Shown here: piece after piece, positions 34,534 through 46,028 of the stretch
Position numbering within the stretch: position 1 is the first letter of the stretch
Layout: every line of letters starts with the position of its first letter
DNA from: Apodospora peruviana
Lineage: Eukaryota > Ascomycota > Sordariomycetes > Sordariales > Lasiosphaeriaceae
Assembly: GCA_033439685.1 (NCBI GenBank)
Contig: JAUEDM010000002.1
Coordinates: 5,270,001 to 5,334,000, forward strand
Direction of reading: 5' to 3'
Length of the DNA stretch: 64,000 nucleotides
The notes under the pieces: generated by a model
Databases searched by the model: none
What the model was told of the DNA's origin: nothing
What the model saw: only the letters and a program-made list of their open reading frames with translations
Position numbers and translations under genes: made by a program

Positions 34534-37500
34534 GCGGGTGGATGGATCGGTGCCATTTGTTTGATGGTATCGCTGCCGTCAGTCGGTCGTTTTTGTCGAA
34601 TGGAATCGGGGCTGGCGCTTGCTTCTTGTCGCCGTCCGACCTCCCTCCTATTACAACCTCCCAGTCTTTGTTTGCCTCGACCATCAAACCACCAATCGAT
34701 CGTCAATCATCCCTCGATTGAGTCTGCACCTTACCGTCTCTTGTCATTGATATCTACCACCGCTGCCCAGAACCCATGATGCGTACATACACCATCACCA
34801 TCATCGGCCACATTTCTGGGTTCAGGAGGTCGCACAACTATCCACTACACAATCAATCAACATCGAGGCATTCAACCATCCGAAGACTCTCCTCAGGTTT
34901 TTTTCCATGTTTGTGATTCGTTCGAGCTGGAAACGACAACCTGGAGGGAGGATCGTATAGATATTGCAATAGATAGGTAGCTTGATAGAGAACACCACAG
35001 GACCAAAGAGGATAGCTGGAAAGCCCAGCGGCTCGAGAGAAAAGGGAAGAGGCTAAGAGCACGATTCTGCTACAGGTAGAGAGAGTCAAATAAACCAGAC
35101 CAGACGAGACGAGACAAGGCGAGAGGAAATATCATCCTGATGACTCTAGCTTCCTTCTTCTTTTCATCATTTGCAAAACACCGGTCGGCTTTAAAGTAGC
35201 TTAATTCTAGTATATATCTCGAGATTAAGTTTCAAATGATTTTAATTGTTTCTCATTCATTCCATTATGCTTTCTAAATCATTTTCCACACGGCAAGGTG
35301 AAGAAGAAGGTAAGCAATCTCGTCCGGTGTTGGTTCTGTGCTCCCCGTGGATTTCTGTTTGCTTGTCTGAATTGCCTCATTCTGTCTTAAGCCAGCAAAA
35401 GTTATTGCGATAGTCGAGACTAGTGGAGCATATATTCAACATTCTGTGCGGGTATATTTACAATGACTTGGCATATAATCTACTCTGGGCGTGCCACTCC
35501 TTGGTACTTACATTTATCTTCGTTTCTGGCAATGATCACCAATAACTCATAAGAAAAGACTGGTTCTACTATCTAGCCCTATTTAAGTTCATCTTTATGT
35601 CTTGTTTGGCCGACCCGATGATTGATAGACTTCATCTCCATCCACGGCCCAACAAATATCAGACCCAGTCGGGGACCAGTCTCGTTCGGTCTCTCTTTGA
35701 CTGTCTGTCGGCCTCGTATGTAGGGGCCTGTATCTCAGTCTCCTTTATCCGCTGAAGTCGGCTCACTCACCTGCCTACACAACCATAGCACAGGCCGTTT
35801 CCCCCTTGTTAATCTGCGCCTGGCAATCAAACTCGTTGATTAACCCCAAATGGGGTCTCTGGTATGGATTCACTGCTGCGTATGTCTTCATCTAACGAGA
35901 AATCAAGGTTAGATGAGAGCAAATCTAGGTAGAGTCATGTTAGCTGTTTCTGACATGAGCCAGCCTCAAATTTGATGAAGCTCCAAATATCGCTATCTGG
36001 GTAGAAAGGAGGTCCTGTGTTGGGGAGCCGGAAAGAGCATAAAAGGAACTCCCATCCTCCCATCTCTTGGGTATGATTTTGTGGATGTAAGAGGAAAGAA
36101 TTCGTCAACGCCGTCAATTTTGCTGCCATTCCTCGACATTCGAATCTCCTTGGGGGCTTAACGAACCTGACAGGCAGTAGAACGGAGACCGGCGGTATTC
36201 TCATTGTCGCTACTCGCCTTCCCTGCTCTCACTGTCGTCGACTAGACGTAATGCAACCTCAACCATACGACATGCCATGGAGGAACGTGGACCGTCGATA
36301 CCCGTGGACCGTTTCGCGAACGGCCAACGCTCCAAGTGCACGACATGGGCAAGAACGCTGTTCTGATGGTGGCCAACCTCCTCGGGTCATCTGCCGGCCA
36401 CTTCTTCCAGCCTGATCTTACTCCTCCTCTCTAGTCACTAGGGAGGCTAGAGGGAGGGGTCTTGAACAGTCGCACTCCAACCATGAAGATACGAGATGCC
36501 GAGCCTAACAGGACACCGGCACCAGGAGGCACGACTGGTGGCGGCGGCTGAAGTTGTGGGGGTCGGTCCTCAGTCACATTGCCAGTCTTCCGGTGGATCA
36601 TGTCGATTGTTCTCCCCATCAACCGAAGAGCTGGTCCTTGTCGGTTACGCCAATGTATCGGACTGGCTGGGGGGAGTTGGCACAAGAGATCTGACCGATC
36701 TGACAGCTTCCAACCATGCAGAATCCAGGTCATTTTGGCATTCCCTTGCCCCAAGTATTGGTGAGCCAATCCAGCTCTGTGTGTAAAGACTTGATCTACG
36801 ACAGCTAGAGCTTGTCAAAGCCAAACCAGATCTTGAACTGGCAACATGTCTCCCGCAGCTCGGGCGAGCCTCGAGAGCAGCCAAATGTCAAGACCAGACT
36901 GCCGCAGAAAGGGCTGAACAGACAGATTTCACGATCCAACGACAGAATTCGAGACATCTGGACCCTCGGAGTTCAAGCAGGCAGGTGGCTGAGAATAGCC
37001 GTGACTGCAGCCCTCTTTCACTTTTCGGTGAAGCTGTAAGTCTTCCGTCTCCGTCTTGACTCTTGACTGCATCAGCGAGCGCCGACAGAGATTGCGGTGC
37101 ATTCTGCCTCCATCGATCAACCTTGCAAGAACCCTCGAGGTACGGCTGGTGTACTCGACTACGGCGTCTCGCTGGATTGAGCCAATGCATGTGGGACAGC
37201 CGTCAAGGCCGGCTTGGAAGTGAAAGCGTCGGTCTGGTGCTTCGAGCTGGTCGTGCCCTCGTGCTGATTCCAGTACCCTGTCGATCCACGACGCCAGAAG
37301 AGCGTCTGGACTCTGAAGAGTCCGCCATAATGTCCGCTAAACGACTGCCGGCTCACGCAACACTTCCAGGTTGTGACAACCAGACCACCAGCCCCCTGGG
37401 CACAGGCCCATTCGCTTTGGCCCCCCAGAGCCGAAAGATATATTGAAGCGAAGCCGGGCAGGGTCTGCCAGTTGATTAACGAGCAGCAGCTGGCAGAAAA

Positions 37501-40500
37501 AACTCAGGCAATTGCCAACGGGCTCGCCAGGGGTGGCCAAGAGATGCTAAGCTGTCGGGGACTCGGGGTTGGCCCATGAGGCAACGCGACGTCCATCCGA
37601 GAAGGCACAGCTAATTTAGCCGACAGAACGTAGATTGACGGAAGCCGCCAGAGCGCTCAAGACGGTCATGGGGGAAGCACAAGCCAGGAACTGTGCACCA
37701 GAAAGAGTGTCAACGAGGGTGTAAAGGACGGGATACGACAGAAAAGGGGGGATGTCGCTGATTCCGAATTCTTTTTTGCGTTGTTCATCTTGGGGATTGC
37801 GGGTCGCGGTCGAATTCGAACTTTGGATTTCGGCTCGTAGATGATGGGACCGATATCTGTCAGCGAGGATTTGACTTGAAGTCGAAGCTACTGTCGGTCC
37901 TGGACGTTGCATAGTTGCGGCCGCTACGGGGGCAGCTCCACCAGAACCATCGCGGACGTCGCCTTTGACTTTATATGTGACAGTGGCAATCGAAGGAGCT
38001 ACACCAGCGCCAGTTGCCATTGAAAGTCCCTTGACAGGGACCGTCAGACGTGACTAATGTGGACGAGAAAATAACAATGAAACTCGTACAACAAAACGTC
38101 TGACTTGGGACGAGGGATGAAGATGCCCAAAGCGCTGAAGCCGACAATTGAGGTTAGGTAGCCATCGACAGTCGTTGAGTTGCTCCTTTTGGCAGCCGCC
38201 ACCACACCAGCCCACCAGTCGGAGACACACCAGAGAGTAAGACGAAAAGATCACGAAATGGCTCGTGCACACCCTGGACAGATCGATATTAGGTACTTGG
38301 CACCTTCCGCCGCTTGGCTGACAGGATGGTTTGCCCGGGGACACTTGCCGTCAACGCTTCCTGCTTTCCTGGATTTGATGTTTGGTACTGTCAATCAGGA
38401 GCCGTGCCTTCCTCAATCAACCCGTGCCTGGCCGCCTCACATCCTCAACCAGCTCCTTCCGCTTTTAGCCTTTCACCACAACCATTGACATCTGACATCT
38501 GACATCTGACATCTGACATCTGACGTCTGGCGATCGACGACTGACGACGGGTGAACGAGCTGGTGGTGACTTCCAGGTCCTGCTCGGGGGGGGGGGGGGT
38601 GGCCGAGACCGTCACTGATCTTTGGTTACTGCAGACTGCAGTCGCTATCAGTCCATGGTCAAGGCGCACCAATAGGCCATGGCCGCACCTTCTTCACCTC
38701 GCCCCGACTCAAATCCCAAGGCCATACATGGAAGGGACCATCCAATGGCCAGTGTCCAATGTGCAAAGAGGAGTGCGAATGATTCGATGATCATGGATTG
38801 TGGGTGCCTCTGATGCCTCCATACCTTCCCACGTTAGTCGTTCAGTCAGAGTCGTAACCTCCCACCCGTCTAGATCTTGGCCTCCACGTTGCCTTCGTCT
38901 CTACTCCCCCATCATAACCCTGCGGGCGTCTTCCTCAATTCACGGCGGGAGCCCGCATATCGGTCAACCCATTGTCTGTTTCCATCGGCTTCGTGCAGGT
39001 CTGCCAGTGCTATTGCCATTGCCATTGTCAATGTCTACTCCATCCTCCACCGTTACATTCCCTCCTTGGTGTTTTTCTCTCGGTCTTCTTCCTGTCATGT
39101 CATTGCCAGACCATCTCCCGGATACGCCCTTGGCTCATCCCGTCACACCCGACGGATTCAATCCTTGGGTCTGGACGGCCATGTCCCAGCTCTACCACCT
39201 CACCGGCGGTCAAGAGCCGGAACCCTGTGGATCTTTCATTTCCTTGTCCGGGTCCAGAGGACGAATTCTCCGAAGAGCTTGGACTGGTCCCTTCGGGATT
39301 TGCAACCGTCGAGCCCTGCCGTCGTCTGCCTCGTCTGCGCCCATAGGCGGCGGTCTAAGAACCCACGCCTTATGCCTCGCCCCTCCTTGCGGCCCCGGCC
39401 TTTGCCCTGGCCTATATGATTCGGGACAGTGAAGTGCGACGCTTGCTCGGGTACGAGAGGTCTCTGCACTCCCCGGCACTCCATTATTGCACCACCATGT
39501 ACTTGTACAAGAGACACAGCTGACTGCAACTTGGTGGCATTGGTCTGGCTCGCCCCTCGACACTCACTGCTCCGATCTGACGTCTGGCCTGGACTCTTCA
39601 GCCAATCCGTAGCCCTGAGCGGAAGATGGGATGTTCCACTTGCCAGGTCTCTTGCACCAACTCTGATGCTGCTTGGTGGCTAACCCGAGGGGTGGTAGCA
39701 CCATGGTACCTTGACAACTTCATTGTTAGTCGTCGAAAGAGCTCCGCGATGTTGTTGTGCGACTCAACTGCACACCCAGACCCCCTCCTCCTTTCCATAC
39801 TTATCAACATTCCCGCCACTCCACTCCATCCCACAGAGACATGGTTCTAAGAGTGGAAGTTACATGCTGCCCAGCCACCCTCCGGGGGCAAGTCAATGGT
39901 GGCCGGCACCTTGTGTTGATTCATCTTCAGAAAATGCCGTGCTCTTGAAGGCCACTGAGCATGTGGAGGCAGTGCCAAATGACGATAGCATGGTGCCCTC
40001 GACTGCCGCCGAGACCAGTCATGGACTAGCTCCAATGGTTGCAGTTTGAAAAGGGGCTAAGGTTTTGCTGCAGCCACCCTTTGTTGCCATAACGGCTATC
40101 CAACATCTTCTTCCATCGAGCCGTTCTCGGCCCTGTACACGGCAAACCACGTTTTCCGTTTTGCTCCTGGGTTCTGCCGAGGGCTGGAGAAGCGCAGAGA
40201 CGGAACTCGTCTTCCATCCTTGTTTGCCAGGGCAGCTGACTAGTCCTGGCGGCTTTCTTCCGTGCCTCATGTCGACCTCCGTGCCCCCATTCCCTGAGAT
40301 GCTGTTCCGACGGGTCACACAGTATACCTTGCGGCGTTGGTACACAGTCAGCGGCCTACAAAGATAGGATACACAAATGCACGCCGTTCCATGTATGCCA
40401 CGCCATGCACTCTGCAGCTTGTCACTAAAACAACATCGCGTAGAGGGACCCGTTCCAACCGAGTTACACGGTTCGAGCCAACGGCTTGCAGACACTCTCC

Positions 40501-43500
40501 CCTCACCTGGACAGGTGATGGTCAAACCTGCATGACTGGCCTCCGTTGGCATGCATATGTACGAGGCATGTACCGTACCGGAGAAGATTGGCACAGGATC
40601 TGCCTTGGTTTCGATTCCAGTCTGTTCAGTCAGGGCAATACTGACGAGAAACTCGATTTACACGCGGGCAAGGGCCCACTGAGCCGTTTCTCCTTCGATA
40701 ACGCCACAGTCATCAGTTGACCCCTCTCTGCTCTCAATGCTTCATGGTGAAGATTCGGTATGCCCCACAGATCCTCATGAAATTCGTCAAAATCTGGGGT
40801 CAGAGTACAATGGCGGTGTGTGGACCAACCAACAGGTCAGTTCCTGGGAGTGACGAGGGATCTACTATCGGAGCTGCAAGCTTCCCCAGATTCCGCCATC
40901 GACGTCGTAATTACCCCTTCTATCCGCTTGCGATCCCCGGTGGAATACGGGACAGAGAGGTAAGCATAGGAGGAGACGGATGTGTTTGACGCAAGGGATA
41001 GTGGCATCGCTTACCAAACCACGGCGCTGGCCCTGCCGCTCGGGGCAGAACGAGCAGTGTGCAACAGGGCAAGCCTCGTGTTGCCGTACCAGGCTATGCG
41101 CCTGGTTATACCCGCAAACTTTCTTTCCAGAGCAACACCAATGAGAGACGGCCCCAGCGTCCCATTCCGCAGTACTGAAGGTGCACGTTTTTTTTTTCAT
41201 CTCCCTATTTTCCGATCGGATCCTGCTCCGCGTCCCGCCAATGGGGGGTGAGCCAGGAACAATGAAAGGTTGTCACGCTGTCACTCTCTCTCTCAGGCAT
41301 GGATTCGAGCCAAGACGACAAAAAAACCACCGTGGGAAATCTGACGTTGACAAGCTGGCTCTGAATTTCGCCTGCATTCTGAGCTATGCTCGGGTTACAG
41401 AACAATTCTCCAGATCCACTAGTAACGGCTGTCAAAGATGTGACGGTGGTGCGGTGTTTGGCTGGCTCAATTTCCCAACTAGGAAACCTTCGAGATTCTC
41501 CGCCGAACACTTCCCGTCCTTTCTCGGCAACGGCTGCCATGCGCCAAGCCACATCACCATTCGTTGGGCAATGGCAAGAACACCAATACGGCTTTTAAGC
41601 TCAGCAGCGCAGGGTCCGATTCACGCGTGGTAGTATATCCAATCCATGATGGTCAAGTGCTTGTTCCTCAGGGAACTATACCCAGATCGGCCTCGTCGTT
41701 TTGCCCCCTTGGATAACAAGAAACTTGGACGGCTAAGTCTTGACACAACGCGGCCCGTCTCAGTCCTGATGAAAACCCGCGGCCGAGATGAAGCCGGAGC
41801 CGTCAGCAGCCAACCAGATGGCCGAACCGGTACGTTATAACATCTCTCCGTTTTCTCGCCCCGAGTCAGACCGAAATTAAGGTTGATGCTTTACTCTCTC
41901 TGGCGACGGTAACGGCGACAGCATCAACGAAGTGTTTACTATATTCTGAAAATACCACGCAATGGAGCACCCCTTTTTCCCTTCCCTCCGCAAGAAAGAG
42001 GAGGCCAAGTTAGCGTGGGCCAGCCGTCGTAGCAACGACGCACTCAGCCTGCAACAAGGTCTGTAGTATGCATACCTAGAATGCTGCATTGCCATCGCTT
42101 CTCTATCTGGCTACTTTCCCAGATTCTGGCTATCTAGATGATGTCCGAAACCCTGCTTTGCTTGCACGCTTGAGCCTTTCCTTATTCCCCGCCACCACCA
42201 CAACGTGGATCACTTTCGCCAGCATGTCCTCGCTACATCCTTCCATTTGGAACGGGGAAAATGCGCAAAGACTACATGCGGTAGAGGGCATCAGCAACGG
42301 TGGAAGTCTCTAGTGAGATCCAACGGCGCTAGGCAGTTGTCGTTGTCACACCACCCCTTTCCTTTGCTGCCCACTCTTGAAATTCCCTCGAGCGCCGACC
42401 TGATGGACCACGCGATGATACGTTGTCTTGATGATATCTTCTATCCTGAGGTGCCAGGTAGATGGTTATCGGCAGGTGGTCATATTTCTTAGTGGTCCAC
42501 ATTACACCGTAAGGTATTCTGCAATCGAATTGCTGTGTATGTAATTGACGTAAAATGGTATCTCTCTGGGTATGTTATAGATATTTTTGACACGATTTTG
42601 GGCCTTTCATCCTTGTAATTGTGACATAGGGAACAAAACAACATTCTCCTCGCCCGGCCAACCAACCAACCAGTCAATCATCAGCCCCTGGCAACCGCAT
42701 ACAAAGAAGACTTCCCCTGAGAAACTCCAGCCCGGTAATCCGTATAGATCCATTAATCCCACAAAATAAATCCCGAAAAGGTATGTTTGAGGCATCAAGA
42801 ATCATTTCAAAAAGCAACCCTCCTCCATCCTTCCGGATAAAGCTAGGCGTACGTAGAATTAGAGAATTAAAAAGCCCCAAGCCGCCCTCCAACTTGTTCT
42901 GAAAGAAGAGTAAATAATAAATTGAACGAGCATAATATGATATAACATGAGAATAAGCAGTGAAGCTGGTGCAGGTGTGTGTTTGAATACGGCAGGTAAG
43001 GTAAGGCATGCATGCAGGTAGGGGATTTGTTGCTATGCTGCTGGCGTGGGATGGATTTGTGGCACGGGAGCAGAACTGCCTTTTGATGAGGCTTGGGTTG
43101 CATGCTACCTGCCTGCCGGTGGATAGACACTGCGGCACGATATAGAAAGTCCAAGTAAGTGGGGGGTTGCTGAACGAAAAGAGAGGGAGAAGCAGAAGGA
43201 GGACGAGGTATGACAGAAGAAAGTAATTGGAGCTGCTGTACCAGAGCTTGGTAAGTAAGGTAGGACAATAACACAGCAACAAGAATAGAAAGGGACCAAG
43301 AAAACTGAGTAAACAAATTAGGTTTGGGTATTTGCGATATTTAAAAACAAGCAAAAGTGTGCAACCAAACAAACCGAATCGAACCACCAGAGAAGTAACA
43401 GCAGACTGAACTTCCTTTCCTGAATTGAAACATGGAATAGTAACATATCGACGAATTTGAAGTTGAGAAACAAAAGTCCCAATACAAAGAATAGGAGAAC

Positions 43501-43800
43501 AAAAAAAAAAAAAAAGGAAAAGTCAGATAGCCACTCAGTCGTTCTCTCTTTCGTAAAGTTCTTTCATAGTATTGTCGTCGGGTTTCCCCATCGGTCCCAT
43601 TGCAGTAAAGAAGCAAAATCCAAGACTAAACAAAAACGACAACGCCAAGAAGGGCGCCAGGTGACCTGTATCGGTGTTCCCAGTCTCTTCCATTTTCTTT
43701 TAGCTTCCAAAGCCATGTCATGTAATAATACCCGTGCTGATATCCCTAGTCCTCCCATCCATGTAATGACAATTTGTGCGGAAAAAGTTGGTGATACGAA
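34534..43800. other. Left arm of gene desert (3' side of homeobox gene), about 9.3 kb
   Basis: No ORF here resembles a protein. The longest open stretches (about 190-210 codons) lack recognisable domains, several begin at non-ATG codons, and three plus frames are open together at 38.8-39.4 kb because that strand is pyrimidine-rich. The base composition is mixed and not strongly AT-biased, so a RIP-mutated transposon is unlikely. It contains a five-copy TGACATC tandem array (38486-38520), a G-run near 38587-38600 and a T-run near 41190. The left end includes the Bor1 3' UTR and the right end the homeobox 3' UTR. The remainder may carry regulatory elements or non-coding RNA. Confidence 0.6.
38486..38520 (+). 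repeat. Five perfect tandem copies of TGACATC
   Basis: Seven-base units repeated five times without error, followed at once by TGACGTC, which is a one-base variant and a CRE/ATF-like sequence. Confidence 0.95.
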
Positions 43801-46028
43801 TCATGTGCTATTGCCATATGTAGTTTGGCCTGTGCTAGCAGAAGAAGAGGCTGTGCCGCCCGCGCCGGTAAAGCTGCGTTTGCGCTTCATTCCTAGTGGG
43901 TCCGTAGAAAAGTCATCGCTGACGGAACGGTCTCCAACAGAGTTACTTTGGTGGTTATTTTGCGAGTGGCTGTGATTTTGACCTAATGGGAACGTATCTC
44001 TCGTTGGCGTTCGTGTGCTGTTCGAGTTCCCCATGCTTTGGAACGCCTGAGAGAAGTCGTTTGGTGGGGCAATGGGTGCGCTCATCTGAGGCATCGAGTA
44101 GTCCGCCCCAGAAGACCGGAAGCCGGGTGTCCTTGGGAGAGAGAAATCGTGAGGTGCGGTGAGGGGCGCCGAGGGAAAGCTTCCCGTGTAACTGGAGGAG
44201 ACGCTGCCGCCGAGCTGCGATGTAGGGCCTGATCGAGATCCCCCTGGTGAATGGGCTGAAGGTTGTAACCCGGCTGAGCTTACTGATCGGAATTGTGTCC
44301 GCAGGTCGAGTCCGAGCGGCAGGGAAGCGGAAGCTGCTCTCAGACGAGAGTTTCTCTGTTGGCTATTCTGAAGGCTAGATGACTGGAAGTTCGAGTATCC
44401 CATATGAGTCGGGGACTGGACTGTTGATCCTGAAATTGACAATCAACTGCGATTAGCCACACATCTCTAGGGAGTATTCTGCTCCCGACTTACCAGAATA
44501 GTTGCTTGAGTCGTAGCCACTCAGACCACCTGTTGATGGGCCACTCATCTGGCTTTGCATCTGGTTCTGCTGATAGATGCCTGGCTGCCTGCCATCCATC
44601 TGGGGAGAGCCATGTCCGCCATGGTATGTTGTGTAATCGATTGCATCGCCTTTCCAAGACATACTGGAGCGCAGTGGCGACTGGAGCGTGTCGGACCGTG
44701 ACCTATTCATAGTCTCCCTAAGTTGGAGTGGTTGCAACGGTCGTATTTGCTGTCTTGAATTGTGACTTTGCATCTGTTGCATGCCTCCATCGAGACCCCG
44801 TGGTGCAAATGGATTCGATGTTCTCGCGCCGGCACTGAGTGGGCTCGAGAGGCTCGAGTAGCCGTATCGGTCGTTCGAAGACGATGACATGGGTGATAAG
44901 ATATCCGGCGTGCTGAGGGTCGCTGAGGGGTTGAAACCAATGCTTCCAAATGCCGGACTCAGGCCAGTAGGCGAAAGGTGATCGTCGCCCTCAGGTCGCC
45001 GAACATCGACCATGAGCGGTCTCATCATGTGGTCTGCATACGAAGAAGCACCAAAATCTACGGGCGATGTGATTGGAGTCCCTAGTCCGTGAACTGCGCC
45101 GTATGGGGAATGGAGAGCCTGCACATTGTCGAAATCGTCCGGGACTGCCCTCATCTTGATCATTCGGTCTCGGTCGTCAGCTGTTAAGCGCTTGATCTTG
45201 GCTCGCCTGCTCGTCGTTAATATCATATATACAGTCTTCCCTCAACAAGGTACTCACCTGTTTTGAAACCAAACCTGCACTTGTCGAGGGCTCAGACCAG
45301 GGATTTCTCGTGACAGTCGTTCTCGGTGTGCGGCGTCCGGGTGTGGTTGCTTGGCAAACTCGCTCATTAGGAATCGTGTCTGTTGGTGGGTAAGCCTGCA
45401 CAAAATTAGTCTTGATTCCTTGCTTTTCAATCCATTCTCGCCATTACCTGAAGCGCTTCATCTTCCGCCGTTGTGCGGTCCTTTCTGCTGCCGTCTGGGG
45501 CTGAGTGTGTGCTTCCCCCTCCCCATCTCCTTCAATCATCTCCTCATCATCCAAGACGTCCTCATCCTCCTCTTTGACTGCATTCTGACCTTCATTAGAA
45601 GTGTGGTTTAGCGGAATATCCGGCCCTTGGCCTGTGGAAGATACTGAGCTGAGAGGATTCGATCCAAGCGACATACCAGTCGCTTCCGTAGAGACCAACG
45701 ACTCTTCGTGTACCGACTCTGCCGCTTTTTGTGCATACTGCTCCCCCTGACTTTCTGGCTGCTCGGGAATCGGAGATGGTTGTTTTGGTTGGCGCAAGCC
45801 TAAGGGGTCCAGCCGATGCTCCAAGGAAGAAGGCTCTTGCTTCGGCGTCACGAGATCCAATGGGTTGCTCGGCGCGGTCACCGAGCGCGGCTGCGCCTGG
45901 GACTCCGCATTGTCCGTCGAGCTTCCCACATGCTCGTAGGGCTGCGAGAAGAGGCTGCTTTCTCCTGGCGGGAGAAAGGAGTACTGACCCTGCCAGTCAG
46001 CCTGCGTGACGGGGTCGAAGTTCGACAT
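43801..46028 (-). CDS. Homeobox transcription factor (Htf1/conidiation-type)
   Basis: Four minus-strand exons: 45448-46028, 45258-45395, 44494-45206 and 43801-44429 (2061 nt, 686 aa from ATG 46026-46028). An in-frame ATG at 46121 would add 31 residues, but a tttccag acceptor-like site just inside it suggests that part could be a 5'-UTR intron. The N-terminus is acidic and Ser/Gln/Pro-rich. The homeodomain starts at QRRKMKRFR (about 185), then QQTRFLMSEFAKQPHPD, LSREIPGLSPRQVQV and WFQNRRAKIKR. Exon 2 (138 nt) encodes most of it, and intron 2 splits an Arg codon inside the recognition helix. The C-terminal 400 residues are Ser/Pro/Gln-rich. The sequence looks like the fungal Htf1 group, known for phialide and conidium formation; the assignment is from memory. 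It is the only gene in about 26 kb. Confidence 0.92.

Noticed and set aside
38486..38520. Short regularly spaced repeats considered as a CRISPR-like array.
   Set aside because: The units are 7 bp with no spacers, so this is a simple tandem repeat; the genome is eukaryotic.
38800..39432. A 210-codon ORF with two more open plus-strand frames overlapping it.
   Set aside because: All three plus frames are open because the strand is pyrimidine-rich and stop-poor. The longest starts at GTG. No motif or splice logic supports a protein.
40470..40479. ggttcgagcc resembles a tRNA B box.
   Set aside because: No matching A box, acceptor stem or anticodon arm could be folded around it, so no tRNA is called.
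40019..40594. A 191-codon minus-strand ORF in the left arm of the desert.
   Set aside because: No domain or family resemblance; plus-strand ORFs of similar quality overlap it. Treated as chance.
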